A DNA stretch of 64,000 nt from contig VGZH01000019.1 of NCBI GenBank assembly GCA_016872645.1, positions 1-64,000 of the forward strand, in the 5' to 3' direction. The DNA comes from Planctomycetota bacterium. GTDB lineage: Bacteria; Planctomycetota; Planctomycetia; Planctomycetales; Planctomycetaceae. Of this stretch, positions 37,853-46,751 are shown one piece after another. Every line of letters starts with the position of its first letter. Positions within the stretch are counted from its first letter, which is position 1. The translations under genes were made by a program, and so were the position numbers. Under the pieces are notes generated by a model that saw nothing but the letters and a program-made list of their open reading frames with translations, made no database searches and was not told where the DNA came from.

Positions 37853-37871
37853 TGTCGTTTGCGAATTTCGA

Positions 37872-39329
37872 TCAAGCCGCGCGTTGCAGCCGCATCGGCA
37901 ACGGTTGGCCGTTTTTTTGTTGAGCCACCTGCACCTCTTCGAAGTGCCGAGCGACGGCCGCTCGGAAGGCGGCACCGAATTCCGGCTGGCCACGCCAGGC
38001 TTTCATAAATCGGAGCCAGTCGCGGTCGCGGCGATGCAGGAACGTCAGATCGAACCAGTGTCGCCAGGTGCCGTCGAGATTGATCAGCTTGACCTGTCGG
38101 TCCGGCGTGACGAGGAAGTTGGAAGCGTGCATCGAACCATGCACGATCCGCAGTTCACCGAGCGTGTGCCAGATGCGAGCGAACTGTCCGGCCAGCCGAT
38201 CGAGTTCCAGCGAGTTGATTGGCGTCGTCGCGAGGAACTGCGGAAGCGGCGTGCCTTCGACCTGCTCGGTCAGTACGAACGATCGGAAGCGAAGCGGTCC
38301 AAGCCGATCCTCGACCATCGCCAGCGGCCGAGCGGTTTCGACTCCCGCATCAAGCATCTCGCGACCGTAGGTCCATGAGCGGCTGCCGCGCGTGAACAGC
38401 AGCAGGCGAGTCAACGTGTGAGCCACACCACGCAAGTTGAAGCGTTTCAGAACCCCAACCGCAGCGTTGCAGAAATGACCGTCGGCCGTCGGAGCTTTCA
38501 CTGGAACGCGAGCCACCGCGCCGTGATCGTCCTGCGACAGGACTTGGCCAGCGGCCAGGAATTCGGCGGGATCGTCCCACAACCGATCGACCACCTGCGC
38601 AGCGAGCTGGCTATCAAAAACGATCCGTCGGAACGGTGACTGCTTGAGCGACACGTTGGCTCCGCGCAGCTCGAAGTGCCAAGGCCAGTCGATGTCGGGA
38701 ATTAATTGAGCGATCGCTCGGATCGGCGCGGTGACGAGCGACCAGACTGGGTGAATCAGCTCGTTGTGAATCATCGACAGGAAGTCGTTGATCCCCTTGA
38801 CGAAGCGGTCCCACCACATCGGCTTGAGGTACTCGAGGAAAAACTCTTCAAGCTTCTCCGTGATCCACAGCGTCTCGCGATCGACCATGCGGGCCTCGAC
38901 GTCGAAGTGCCACCACGGCTCGGAACCCTCAGCCCATTGCAGGCGAACATCATCGCGCGGGTCGCCGGAAAACCGATCGCGCGTGTGCAACGGCTCCCGA
39001 GATGGCAACGATTCCAAACCAATCGTTGAGTCTCCTCGACCAAACACCGCACGCAGTTGTTGCAACTTCAGCAGTATCGGATTCTGAGTTGGCTTCGTCG
39101 GTACTGCGAATTCATGAGCCGTTTCCAAGCGGATCTTCGGACTCGATGGGTCTGACGATGCTGTGAGGGAGCGATCCAGGTAAGCTGGCAATGAAGTCGT
39201 TGGCGACGCGTTCGCACCATTCGTTGATGTCGACAAATGCTGTGACAGATGGATGGCAATACCTTCAAATCCGGGCATCGCTGGTGATGAATCGTCCATT
39301 GATGGATTTGCTTGGTGATCTGACATCAC
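37872..39329 (-). CDS. Lipopolysaccharide-kinase-like (WaaP/Kdo kinase-type) protein with divergent catalytic motifs
   Basis: This 485-aa protein has a poorly conserved N-terminal half and a kinase-like C-terminal half. ELRGANVSLKQSPFRRIVFD is followed by AVGVLKRFNLRGVAHTLTRL and SRSWTYGREMLDAGVETARP, typical of bacterial LPS heptose/Kdo kinase-type folds. The catalytic region reads RIVHGSMHASNFLV, where the usual HxDxxxxN has Ser-Met for the Asp position, and the metal motif appears as INLDGTWRHWFD. The catalytic Asp therefore seems displaced or lost. Residues about 170-215 (DFLSMIHNELIHPVWSLVTA) are hydrophobic and may contact membrane. It lies directly downstream of hldE, which supports a role in LPS core biosynthesis. 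Activity is uncertain. Confidence 0.65.
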   Translation of the reverse strand: MMSDHQANPSMDDSSPAMPGFEGIAIHLSQHLSTSTNGANASPTTSLPAYLDRSLTASSDPSSPKIRLETAHEFAVPTKPTQNPILLKLQQLRAVFGRGDSTIGLESLPSREPLHTRDRFSGDPRDDVRLQWAEGSEPWWHFDVEARMVDRETLWITEKLEEFFLEYLKPMWWDRFVKGINDFLSMIHNELIHPVWSLVTAPIRAIAQLIPDIDWPWHFELRGANVSLKQSPFRRIVFDSQLAAQVVDRLWDDPAEFLAAGQVLSQDDHGAVARVPVKAPTADGHFCNAAVGVLKRFNLRGVAHTLTRLLLFTRGSRSWTYGREMLDAGVETARPLAMVEDRLGPLRFRSFVLTEQVEGTPLPQFLATTPINSLELDRLAGQFARIWHTLGELRIVHGSMHASNFLVTPDRQVKLINLDGTWRHWFDLTFLHRRDRDWLRFMKAWRGQPEFGAAFRAAVARHFEEVQVAQQKNGQPLPMRLQRAA

Positions 39330-39393
39330 TTATCTCACTTAAATTCTTGAGGTCGCGAAATTTCAATTTGGAACCGTGTTCGAGCAGCTCCAA

Positions 39394-40875
39394 TCACGCC
39401 GCATCGCGCAGGGTGCGAATCTGCGAGACGATGCGAGTCGTAGAAACATTCGGGACTTCGGACAGGATGCGGACTTCGCCACCGTAGCTCTCGACCAATT
39501 CGCGGCCCACGACGACGGGCGTTGTGCCACCTTTGACCAGGACGTGCGGTCGCAGTCGTTCGAGCAGCGCCAGCGGAGTGTCTTCGTCAAAGATGACGGC
39601 GTGATCGACGCACTCCAGCGCGGCGAGCATCATCGACCGCTGCTGTTCGGAGATGACCGGGCGAGTCGGGCCTTTCAATCGTCGAGTGCTGTCATCGCTG
39701 TTAAGGGCCACGATCAGGCAATCGCCGAGCGTCGCCGCCTCTTGCAGATATTGAACGTGTCCGGCGTGCAACAGATCGTAGCAACCGTTCGTGAACACGA
39801 CCTTCTGACCGAGCTGCTTGCGAGCATCGACCAGGCGAGCCAGTTCGTTCAGGTCACTGATTTTCTCTTGAACCTTGCGCGAGCCGCCGAGCAGGTCACC
39901 GAGAATCTCTTGCCGAGTGATCGCCACGACGCCGACTCGTTCGACTTCGAGTCCTCCGGCGATGTTCGCGAGACGACACAAATCTTGCGGTGACAGTCCA
40001 TCCGCCATGCCGACACCGATCATCGCCAGAACCATGTCCCCCGCGCCGGTGATGTCGTAGACCTCACGCTTGCGAGTCGCGAACAGCTCGGCCGAGCCGT
40101 CGTTCAATGCCAGCGCGATTCCGTCCTTGTCGAGCGTCACGAAGGCATGTTCGAGTTGCAGTGTTTCGACCAGTTGTTGTCCCGCAGCAAAGGCCTCGTC
40201 GGTTGAACTGACCTCACGGGCAGTTGCGAGTTTGGTTTCCAAGCGGTTCGGCGTGACGGCGGTCGCTCCGCGATAGTCGGCGTAGTTCGCCTTTGGTCCC
40301 GGATCGACGAGCACGGGAATTCCGGCGGCTTTCGCGGCATCGATCACGGCTCGCAACACGCGCGGTGTGCAGACGCCCTTCGAGTAATCGGAGATTAAGA
40401 TCGCCTGATGCCGTTCGATCTGACTCAGGACTTGTGCGATGAAGTCGTCTTCGATCGCCGTCGGCAGCGCATGGCGGGACTCGCGATCGACTCGCAAAAT
40501 CTGATGCGGATGTCGGCTCTGAGCTTTTCCGATAAACCGCACTTTGACCGTCGTGGGGCGAGACTCGTCGATCAGCAACGTTGAACAGTCGACCCCCGCG
40601 TTGATGAGTGACGCCTGTAATTCCTCGCCGTCACTGTCGCGGCCGACGACTCCGGCGATGGTCACGTCGGCGTCGAGTCCGCGAATCATGTTCGCCACGT
40701 TGGCCGCTCCGCCGAGCCGCATCTCGTCCGATTCTTGCCGCAGCAGAATCACGGGAGCTTCCTGGCTGACTCGTTCCGCTTCGCCCCAGACGTAGCGGTC
40801 CAGAATCAAATCGCCAAGCACCAGCAGCCGGGGATGCCCCAACTGCTGCATGACATCAATCAAGTGGTACGACAT
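39394..40875 (-). CDS. hldE: Bifunctional D-beta-D-heptose 7-phosphate kinase / heptose 1-phosphate adenylyltransferase
   Basis: This 493-aa protein has the full two-domain HldE layout. The N-terminal PfkB-type kinase (residues about 1-330) contains LVLGDLILDRYVWGEAERVS, GGAANVANMIRGL, and the catalytic DITGAGDMVLAMIGVGMADG. The C-terminal adenylyltransferase (about 350-493) contains KVVFTNGCYDLLHAGHVQYL with the HxGH motif, then LIVALNSDDSTRRLKGPTRP and LVKGGTTPVVVGRELVESYG. It makes ADP-heptose for the LPS inner core, implying an LPS-bearing outer membrane. It is separated from fabD by a gap carrying an inverted repeat. Confidence 0.96.
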   Translation of the reverse strand: MSYHLIDVMQQLGHPRLLVLGDLILDRYVWGEAERVSQEAPVILLRQESDEMRLGGAANVANMIRGLDADVTIAGVVGRDSDGEELQASLINAGVDCSTLLIDESRPTTVKVRFIGKAQSRHPHQILRVDRESRHALPTAIEDDFIAQVLSQIERHQAILISDYSKGVCTPRVLRAVIDAAKAAGIPVLVDPGPKANYADYRGATAVTPNRLETKLATAREVSSTDEAFAAGQQLVETLQLEHAFVTLDKDGIALALNDGSAELFATRKREVYDITGAGDMVLAMIGVGMADGLSPQDLCRLANIAGGLEVERVGVVAITRQEILGDLLGGSRKVQEKISDLNELARLVDARKQLGQKVVFTNGCYDLLHAGHVQYLQEAATLGDCLIVALNSDDSTRRLKGPTRPVISEQQRSMMLAALECVDHAVIFDEDTPLALLERLRPHVLVKGGTTPVVVGRELVESYGGEVRILSEVPNVSTTRIVSQIRTLRDAA

Positions 40876-40908
40876 CGTGGCCAGCCGTCCTTTGCTGGGT
40901 CAGATTCA

Positions 40909-40990
40909 GTAGGTCCGGCTTTCCTGCCTGACACAAATTGGCAAAAACGCGTCAACTCTTGACCGGGTCAGCCGAGAAAGGCTGACCTAC
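40909..40990. repeat. Long inverted repeat of the GTAGGTC...GACCTAC type
   Basis: The arms 40909-40932 and 40967-40990 are complementary over 24 bp with about six mismatches (outer ends GTAGGTC and GACCTAC exact, inner CTTTC against GAAAG). It lies between the hldE start and the fabD stop and may terminate the fabD transcript. It resembles other GTAG-ended repeats in this window (46752-46810, 52442-52513). Confidence 0.7.
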
Positions 40991-41061
40991 GGAGGTTGCC
41001 GAGACTGACGCGGCGGCATGTTCTGCCGAGAAGCAAAAACGTGTCAATGGCGGTTCTGCCA

Positions 41062-41970
41062 TCACAGCGACTCGTTGACGTTCTCGCACTTCGCCTTACG
41101 GTCGATCCGCTTGAGCAGTCCGGCGAGGACCTTGCCGGGGCCGACTTCGGTGAACTCGGTGACTCCGTTGGCTAACAGCCAGCGGATCGAGTCTTCCCAC
41201 TTCACCGGGTTGACGACTTGTCGCACCAGCAGTTGGCGAATCTCGTCCGGCTCCCAATGCACTGAGGCATCAACGTTCGACACGACCGGGATGCGCGGCT
41301 TTTGAATGGGGACACTCGCAAGCGCCTCGGCCAACTTTTGATCGGCGGGTTCCATGATGCTCGTGTGAAACGCTCCTGCCACGGCGAGCGTGACGGTCTT
41401 GCCGCCGGCGGCCTCCGCCAGCTCAACAGCTTTTGCGACAGCCGGCTTTTCACCAGAGATCACCAGGTTGCCGGGGCAGAGAAAATTCGCAATCGAGACC
41501 TGTCCGACGGCTGACGCTTCGTCACACACCGCCTGAACCTTCTCCCGTTCAAGCATCAACAGGCTGGCCATGCCGGAGGGCCGGTGATCCGCCGCCTCTT
41601 GCATCACTTGGCCTCGGCGTCGGACGACTCGCAGACCGTCCTCGAACGTCATTGCTCCGGCGAACACGAGGGCGGTGTACTCACCCAGACTCAGCCCCGC
41701 TGTGTGGGTCGCGCTGGCGACGAGTTCCGGCTTCACCTCTTTGAGCATTTCCAGTGCGGCGAGAGCACTCACGAACAATGCCGGCTGGCTGTTGACCGTC
41801 GAATCGAGCAGCTCTTTCGGCCCCTCAAAGCAGAGCTTGGCGAGGTCGTCGCCGAGGATCTCAGACGCTCGGTCGAACAGCGATTTCGCGCAGGGGTACT
41901 TGTCATAGATCGACTTGCACATCCCGACGGACTGCGCACCTTGGCCGGGGAAGAGGAAGGCCATGCTCAT
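41062..41970 (-). CDS. fabD: Malonyl-CoA:ACP transacylase
   Basis: This 302-aa enzyme loads malonate onto acyl carrier protein for fatty-acid synthesis. It begins MSMAFLFPGQGAQSVGMCKS. The nucleophile motif is HTAGLSLGEYTALVFAGAM, with Leu where many FabD proteins have His before the catalytic Ser. The active-site histidine lies in VAGAFHTSIMEPA and the malonyl-binding arginine region in VVRRRGQVMQEAA. The C-terminal block is VTEFTEVGPGKVLAGLLKRI. It follows plsX by 11 bp in the rpmF-plsX-fabD order common in bacteria. Confidence 0.96.
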   Translation of the reverse strand: MSMAFLFPGQGAQSVGMCKSIYDKYPCAKSLFDRASEILGDDLAKLCFEGPKELLDSTVNSQPALFVSALAALEMLKEVKPELVASATHTAGLSLGEYTALVFAGAMTFEDGLRVVRRRGQVMQEAADHRPSGMASLLMLEREKVQAVCDEASAVGQVSIANFLCPGNLVISGEKPAVAKAVELAEAAGGKTVTLAVAGAFHTSIMEPADQKLAEALASVPIQKPRIPVVSNVDASVHWEPDEIRQLLVRQVVNPVKWEDSIRWLLANGVTEFTEVGPGKVLAGLLKRIDRKAKCENVNESL

Positions 41971-41981
41971 GATTCAGCACC

Positions 41982-42983
41982 TCACGCCAGCGGCATCTCT
42001 ACCAGTGCGGTGGAGATCGACGAGTTGATGTCGCGGTCTTTGAACGTGGTCGCGACTTTGAGCGCATTGCGGATCGACAGGCCGTTGCTCGAACCGTGGC
42101 AGATGATGCAAATGCCATCGATCCCCAGCAGCGGAGCGCCACCCTCTTCGCTGTAGTGGTAGCGTTTGCCGACATTGTGCAGAGCCTGCATCCCGTGATC
42201 CCGTTCGGTCGTGAGCTGGCCGATGACATCGCGGGCGACCGTCTTGAACAGGAAATCGGCCATTCCCTCGCTGACTTTCAGCACGACGTTGCCGACGAAG
42301 CCCTCGCAGATGATGACATCAACGTTTCCCTGATACAGATCGCGACCCTCGACGTTGCCGACGTACACCTCGCGCAGCCGGCTGTTCTGCAACAGCGAGT
42401 GCGTCTCTCGGTACAGGTCATTCCCTTTGCCGTCTTCGCTGCCGATGTTCATCAGTCCGACGCGCGGGTTCTCGATCCCCAGCACGTCGCGAGCGTAAAC
42501 CAGTCCCATGATGCCGTACTGAAAGAGGTGCTCCGGCCGAGCCGCCGGATTCGCTCCGACATCCATCAGCACCGCGCGTCCCTTTTGTGTCGGCAGGGCG
42601 ACCGCGATACCGGGGCGTTTGACGTTCTTCAGATACAGCCGAGTCTTCAGTCCCGCCGCGACGACTGCTCCGGTGTGACCCGCGCTGACGACCGCATCGA
42701 CTTCACGGCCGGCCATCATCTGCCAGCAAACCGAGATTGAGCAGTTCGGCTTCTTGCGAAGCGCCTCGGTCGGCTTCTCCTCCATCGTGATCCAACTGTC
42801 GGAGTGCTGCAGGATCAAACGCTCAGACGAAAAACCCGCCTTCGCCAGCAACGGCTCCAGTTGTGGTCGGTCGCCCACGAGCACAATTTCCAACTCGGGG
42901 TGAGCTTGCAGCGCGGCAATGGCCCCGTCGATGTTCGGGTCGGGAGCATAATCGCCCCCCATGGCGTCCAGCGCGATCCGCAT
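41982..42983 (-). CDS. plsX: Phosphate acyltransferase PlsX
   Basis: This 333-aa protein starts MRIALDAMGGDYAPDPNIDG, the standard PlsX opening. Other family blocks are VDAVVSAGHTGAVVAAGL, KRPGIAVALPTQKGRAVLMD, GLMNIGSEDGKGNDLYRET, DVIICEGFVGNVVLKVSEG and APLLGIDGICIICHGSSNGL. It converts acyl-ACP and phosphate to acyl-phosphate, the first step of the PlsX/PlsY phospholipid pathway. The ATG at 42983 has GAGGA 7 bp upstream and matches the family start. It lies 29 bp after rpmF. Confidence 0.96.
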   Translation of the reverse strand: MRIALDAMGGDYAPDPNIDGAIAALQAHPELEIVLVGDRPQLEPLLAKAGFSSERLILQHSDSWITMEEKPTEALRKKPNCSISVCWQMMAGREVDAVVSAGHTGAVVAAGLKTRLYLKNVKRPGIAVALPTQKGRAVLMDVGANPAARPEHLFQYGIMGLVYARDVLGIENPRVGLMNIGSEDGKGNDLYRETHSLLQNSRLREVYVGNVEGRDLYQGNVDVIICEGFVGNVVLKVSEGMADFLFKTVARDVIGQLTTERDHGMQALHNVGKRYHYSEEGGAPLLGIDGICIICHGSSNGLSIRNALKVATTFKDRDINSSISTALVEMPLA

Positions 42984-43012
42984 GAGGATGTTCCTCGTCG
43001 AAGCGTCGGCGA

Positions 43013-43195
43013 CTATTCCTCGTTGCCAGCGTCGTAGCTTCGGCCGTGGTAGTATCCGCATTGCGGACAGACGCTGTGGGTAGGCACCGAAGCACCGCAT
43101 TGCGGGCAAGTCGTCAAATTGAGGGGCTTGATCGCGTTGTGACTCTTGCGTGTCCGGGCGCGAGACCTTGAGGTACGCCGTTTGGGAACTGCCAT
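43013..43195 (-). CDS. rpmF: Large ribosomal subunit protein bL32
   Basis: This 60-aa protein opens MAVPKRRTSRSRARTRKSHN, typical of bL32, and carries a zinc ribbon with two CxxC pairs (TTCPQCGASV and SVCPQCGYYHGRS). It is part of the large subunit near the peptidyltransferase entrance. The ATG at 43195 is preceded by GGCGGAG at good spacing; the same frame stays open far upstream but without coding features. The DUF177/YceD gene that often precedes rpmF is absent here. Confidence 0.96.
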   Translation of the reverse strand: MAVPKRRTSRSRARTRKSHNAIKPLNLTTCPQCGASVPTHSVCPQCGYYHGRSYDAGNEE

Positions 43196-43356
43196 GATCT
43201 CTCCGCCAAAATGTTCCAAAAGTGGGCACAGCCCACAGGTTAGACACGATTTACCAATCGTCACCACACGAACGAGCGAAGCATAGTATTGGCATATCCC
43301 CCGCACTTCAAGCAACGGTGCCAACACGGCAGAACCAGGGTGATTCGAGTCCTTCC

Positions 43357-43466
43357 CCTTCTCCCTTGGGGTGAGGATCGGTGAAGGATACACAGGAGGC
43401 GAAGCCATTAACGGTTGGGTGAACCTCTCATCCGGGCTTCAGCCGCCTGCCTCCAAAGGGAGAAGG
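43357..43466. repeat. Inverted repeat CCTTCTCCCTT ... AAGGGAGAAGG
   Basis: An exact 11-bp pair (43357-43367 and 43456-43466) flanks about 90 bp with further partial complementarity (TGAGG with CCTCTCA). It lies between the transhydrogenase stop and rpmF. Similar CTTCTCCCTT-containing repeats are common in GC-rich bacterial genomes, so this is probably another mobile or REP-like family. Confidence 0.6.
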
Positions 43467-43476
43467 CCAGCCACAA

Positions 43477-44760
43477 TCACCAGATCACCATCGACTCCTC
43501 GAACATCCGACTGAGTTCGTCCGCCCCGGCCACCGCCGGCGACAGTTTGATGAGCCGTTGCTGAGCCAGTGTTCCCTCAACCAGAGCGGGAATATCGGCC
43601 GAACCGTAGCCGACTTCCCTCAGCCCGTGCGGCATCTTCAACGTCTGCATGAAATGGATCACGCGGTCGGCAAGCATGCGTCCCGCGTCAGCGGGATTCG
43701 CGCGCGAGATGTCCGCTCCCAAAGCTTTCGCCCCCAGCAAGTGGCGCTGCGGCGATGTCGGAGCGGTGAACCGGGCGACGGCGGGAGTGTGCAGGATGAC
43801 CGACATACCGTGCGGCACCATCGGGTGATCGGTCGCGAATCCGGCAGGTTTGAACTCGCGAACCATGCCCGCGACCGGATAGGCCATCGCGTGTGGCAGG
43901 TGGACTCCGGCGTTTCCGAAGCCGATGCCCGCCATCGACGAAGCGAGGATCATGTTCATCCGAGCCTCGTCGTCGCTCGTGTCGGCGACCGCTCGCGGCA
44001 GGAACTCGGCGACGATCTCGAGTGCTCGCAACGCCCAGACATCGCTCATCGGGTTCGAACCTTGATAGGCCGACCGCTCGCTCGGCCGAGCCGGTCGTAA
44101 TCGCTGTTCGTACGGAATCGCTGTGTAGCTTTCGAGCGCATGGCTGAGCACATCCAAGCCCGCACTCGCGGCGACGGCGGCAGGCTGAGTTCGTGTATTG
44201 TCCCAATCGACGATGCCGAGCGTCGGCCGAACATACTTCGAGGCGATGCCGGTTTTCACTCGGCGCGACACGAGATCGAAGATCGCCACGCCAGTCGTTT
44301 CGCTGCCGGTACCGGCAGTTGTCGGAATCGCGATGAGCGGCTTGAGCGGGCCAGGCACTGGTATCCCTTTGCCGATCGGAGCGTTGACGTAATCCAGGAA
44401 GTCCGCCGGATGTGTCGCGAAGACATTCGCCGCCTTGGCGGTGTCGATTGTGCTGCCGCCGCCCACCGCGACGAATGCGTCAAAGTGTCCCTCGGTCGCG
44501 AACTTCGAGGCGGCGAGAAAACTCGAGTCGGTCGGCTCTATCTCGATCGCGTCGAACACGGCGAAGTCGAGCTTGTTGTCTTCCAGAGATTGCTGCACGA
44601 CCGTTCCGGTCGATGTTCGCCGCACGGACGGGTCAATCACCAGCAGCACACGCTTTGCACCGAGATCGACCAAATCCATGCCGACCTCGTGCGTGATGCC
44701 GCTTCCGAAGCGGCAGTTCGAGGCCATGATTTGAAAGGCGGTGTCAGTGGCTTGTTTCAT
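43477..44760 (-). CDS. Hydroxyacid-oxoacid transhydrogenase (ADHFE1-type iron-containing alcohol dehydrogenase)
   Basis: This 427-aa protein belongs to group III iron-dependent alcohol dehydrogenases and resembles the animal ADHFE1 enzyme along its length. Blocks include GSGITHEVGMDLVDLGAKRV, IEPTDSSFLAASKFA, FDAFVAVGGGSTIDTAKAAN, PLIAIPTTAGTGSETTGVAI, HALESYTAIPYEQR, RSAYQGSNPMSDVWALRALE and MAGIGFGNAGVHLPHAMAYP. Metal ligands are His/Asp residues within the DVLSHALES and HLPHAMAYP regions and the later HPMVPHG. The mammalian enzyme couples 4-hydroxybutyrate oxidation to 2-oxoglutarate reduction without free cofactor exchange; that reaction is inferred here. It lies 28 bp after pilT on the same strand, with no obvious metabolic partner nearby. 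Confidence 0.85.
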   Translation of the reverse strand: MKQATDTAFQIMASNCRFGSGITHEVGMDLVDLGAKRVLLVIDPSVRRTSTGTVVQQSLEDNKLDFAVFDAIEIEPTDSSFLAASKFATEGHFDAFVAVGGGSTIDTAKAANVFATHPADFLDYVNAPIGKGIPVPGPLKPLIAIPTTAGTGSETTGVAIFDLVSRRVKTGIASKYVRPTLGIVDWDNTRTQPAAVAASAGLDVLSHALESYTAIPYEQRLRPARPSERSAYQGSNPMSDVWALRALEIVAEFLPRAVADTSDDEARMNMILASSMAGIGFGNAGVHLPHAMAYPVAGMVREFKPAGFATDHPMVPHGMSVILHTPAVARFTAPTSPQRHLLGAKALGADISRANPADAGRMLADRVIHFMQTLKMPHGLREVGYGSADIPALVEGTLAQQRLIKLSPAVAGADELSRMFEESMVIW

Positions 44761-44788
44761 AGTTCATTCCCTCGTCTCGCAACCATGT

Positions 44789-45853
44789 TCATGTGCGGTT
44801 TGTGCGGGTCTTGATGAAGTCAGGTTCGCGAGCGTTTGACAGTGCCACGTCGTAACTGATCTCGCCCCGTTGGTAGAGATCCAGCAGCGCGTGATCCATC
44901 GTCTGCATTTGGTGTTTCTTGCCGGTCTGCAATTCGTTGTAGATCTGGTGGGCTTCGCGGTCGCGGATATGTTTGCGGACGGCGGGCGTGGCGATGCAGA
45001 CTTCGCACGCAAGCACTCGACCATCACCGCTGGCTTTGGGCAGCAGCTTTTGTGAGATGATTGCTTGCAGGCTATTGGCCAGTTGCACAGTGATCGCGTT
45101 TTGTTGCTCGGCCGGGAAGACGCTGAAGATGCGTTGAATCGTCTGTACCGAGTCCGGCGTATGCAGCGTGGCCATGACGAGGTGCCCCGTCTCGGCGGCG
45201 ACGAGCGCGGTCTCGATCGTTTCCAGATCGCGCATCTCACCGATGACGACGACATCCGGGTCTTGTCGCAAGACGTGGATCAGAGTGCTGCGGAACGAAG
45301 GCGCGTCGGTCATCACTTCCAGTTGAATCACGATGCTGCGATTGTTTTCGTGAACGTACTCGATGGGATCTTCGATGGTGATGATCTTCTCGCGACGCTC
45401 GCGGTTGATCGAGTCGATCATGTAGTTCAGCGTGGTGGTCTTGCCGACTCCGGTCTGGCCGGTTACCAGAATCAGGCCGTTCGGCAAGCGTGTGAGGTCT
45501 TGCAAGATCGGCGGCAAACCGAGTTCTTCGCTGGGACGGACGACGTTCTCGCAGAGCCGAATCGCCATCTCAGGAATGCCGGAGCGGTAGTAAATGCTGA
45601 CTCGAAAGCGACCGATCTCCGGGAAGTGTCGCGAGAAGCAGGCCTGCCAGTCGGACTCAAGTTTCGCGCGCTGCTTTTCGTTGAGCAGTTCATTGGTCAT
45701 CTGATTGAGCGTCTCGGCGTCGAGCGGCTCGCCGTCGATCGGCCGAATTTCGCCGTTGAGCCGAAAGACCGGAGCGACGCCGTTGACCAAATGGATGTCA
45801 CTGGCTTTGAAGCGTCGCGCCCCTTTGAAAATCTTGTCGAGCGTCCAAGACAT
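44789..45853 (-). CDS. pilT: PilT-family twitching ATPase
   Basis: This 354-aa ATPase of the type II/IV secretion superfamily matches PilT, the pilus retraction motor. It shows SDIHLVNGVAPVFRLNGEI near the N-terminus, Walker A LVTGQTGVGKTTTLNYMIDS, the Asp box IITIEDPIEYVHENN, Walker B VVVIGEMRDLETIETALVAA, and the His box ETGHLVMATLHTPDS. No other pilus genes are in the window. PilT paralogues also serve in non-pilus secretion, so motility is not proven. It lies between the TPR gene (74 bp upstream, with a hairpin) and the transhydrogenase gene. Confidence 0.93.
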   Translation of the reverse strand: MSWTLDKIFKGARRFKASDIHLVNGVAPVFRLNGEIRPIDGEPLDAETLNQMTNELLNEKQRAKLESDWQACFSRHFPEIGRFRVSIYYRSGIPEMAIRLCENVVRPSEELGLPPILQDLTRLPNGLILVTGQTGVGKTTTLNYMIDSINRERREKIITIEDPIEYVHENNRSIVIQLEVMTDAPSFRSTLIHVLRQDPDVVVIGEMRDLETIETALVAAETGHLVMATLHTPDSVQTIQRIFSVFPAEQQNAITVQLANSLQAIISQKLLPKASGDGRVLACEVCIATPAVRKHIRDREAHQIYNELQTGKKHQMQTMDHALLDLYQRGEISYDVALSNAREPDFIKTRTNRT

Positions 45854-45901
45854 GAGTTGTCCGTTCGTGGGGCGCGTTTTAATTTGCCCGTCGGGTTTTG
45901 A

Positions 45902-45920
45902 AGCACGTTAGAAACGTGCT
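45902..45920. repeat. Perfect hairpin AGCACGTT-AGA-AACGTGCT
   Basis: An exact 8-bp stem with a 3-base loop lies 7 bp past the TPR gene stop on the minus strand. It could be a terminator or an mRNA end structure; no T-run follows. Confidence 0.55.
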
Positions 45921-45927
45921 CCACGTT

Positions 45928-46689
45928 TTATCCAAACAATCGTCGCCATGTGCGGCGCAGAGACCAGCCCCCTTCGGCCAATTGGATCAGCCGCTGCCGG
46001 GCTTCGCCATGTTTGGGGCAAAGCTGCAAGCAGCGCTGCAGACTTTGTTGAGCGTCCTTGCGCAGGTCCAGTTCCATTTGGGCGGTCCCGTGAATGAACC
46101 AGATCAACGGCTGATCGGCTGCCTTGTCCAACGCCTGCTTGGACCGAATCAATGCCGGGGCCGGATGATTGTGAAACAGATAAATCCGAGCGATCTCCAG
46201 CGGCACGAGCCAATCGGGGTCGGTTTGAATTGCCTTGTCAAAGCAATGCCGCGCCGGATCGAGCCCCCCTTCGAGCATCACCTCACCGCGCACGATCCAA
46301 CGATACGCCGACTGCCCCGGCTGCTTGAACGCCCCGTCGACTGTCGCCAGAGCCGCAGCCGATTCGGCCTGCCGGCATTGAGCCTGCGCCCGGCCCGCCA
46401 GCAACTCGGGATTGTTGGGAAACAGTTCCAGTGCCTTGCGAGCCCAAGTATCGGCCTCTTTGAGTTCCCCCAACTGCACGAGCATCTGCACCTGGCCGAC
46501 CCAGCCGAGGATCAACGTTTTGTCTTCTTCGAGTGCACGCGAGTAAAACCGCAGAGCATCCTCATACTCGCCGGCACGGCGTTGCTGATCGGCCCTCTTC
46601 AGCCAATTGGCTTCCTCCGGCTCAGCCCTCATTTGGAGCGGCCCGGGCTGCGTTGGCTGATTCAGTTCGAGTTTGTCAAAACGGGCCAT
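45928..46689 (-). CDS. Tetratricopeptide-repeat protein
   Basis: This 253-aa protein has no signal peptide. It contains about five TPR units: NWLKRADQQRRAGEYEDALR, ILGWVGQVQMLVQLGELKEA, PELLAGRAQAQCRQAESAAA, YRWIVRGEVMLEGGLDPARH, and WFIHGTAQMELDLRKDAQQS. The C-terminus is basic (GGWSLRRTWRRLFG) and could contact membrane or nucleic acid. TPRs are protein-docking scaffolds; its partner may be an adjacent gene product such as the signal-peptidase-like protein or PilT, which is inference from position only. The ATG at 46689 directly precedes the repeat domain; an in-frame extension to 47121 overlaps the next gene and looks non-coding. Confidence 0.8.
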   Translation of the reverse strand: MARFDKLELNQPTQPGPLQMRAEPEEANWLKRADQQRRAGEYEDALRFYSRALEEDKTLILGWVGQVQMLVQLGELKEADTWARKALELFPNNPELLAGRAQAQCRQAESAAALATVDGAFKQPGQSAYRWIVRGEVMLEGGLDPARHCFDKAIQTDPDWLVPLEIARIYLFHNHPAPALIRSKQALDKAADQPLIWFIHGTAQMELDLRKDAQQSLQRCLQLCPKHGEARQRLIQLAEGGWSLRRTWRRLFG

Positions 46690-46751
46690 GCGTGTCGAAC
46701 CTGAACGGGGATGTGACCTCCACACAGTATCGCGAGCACGAGAGCGCAGCC

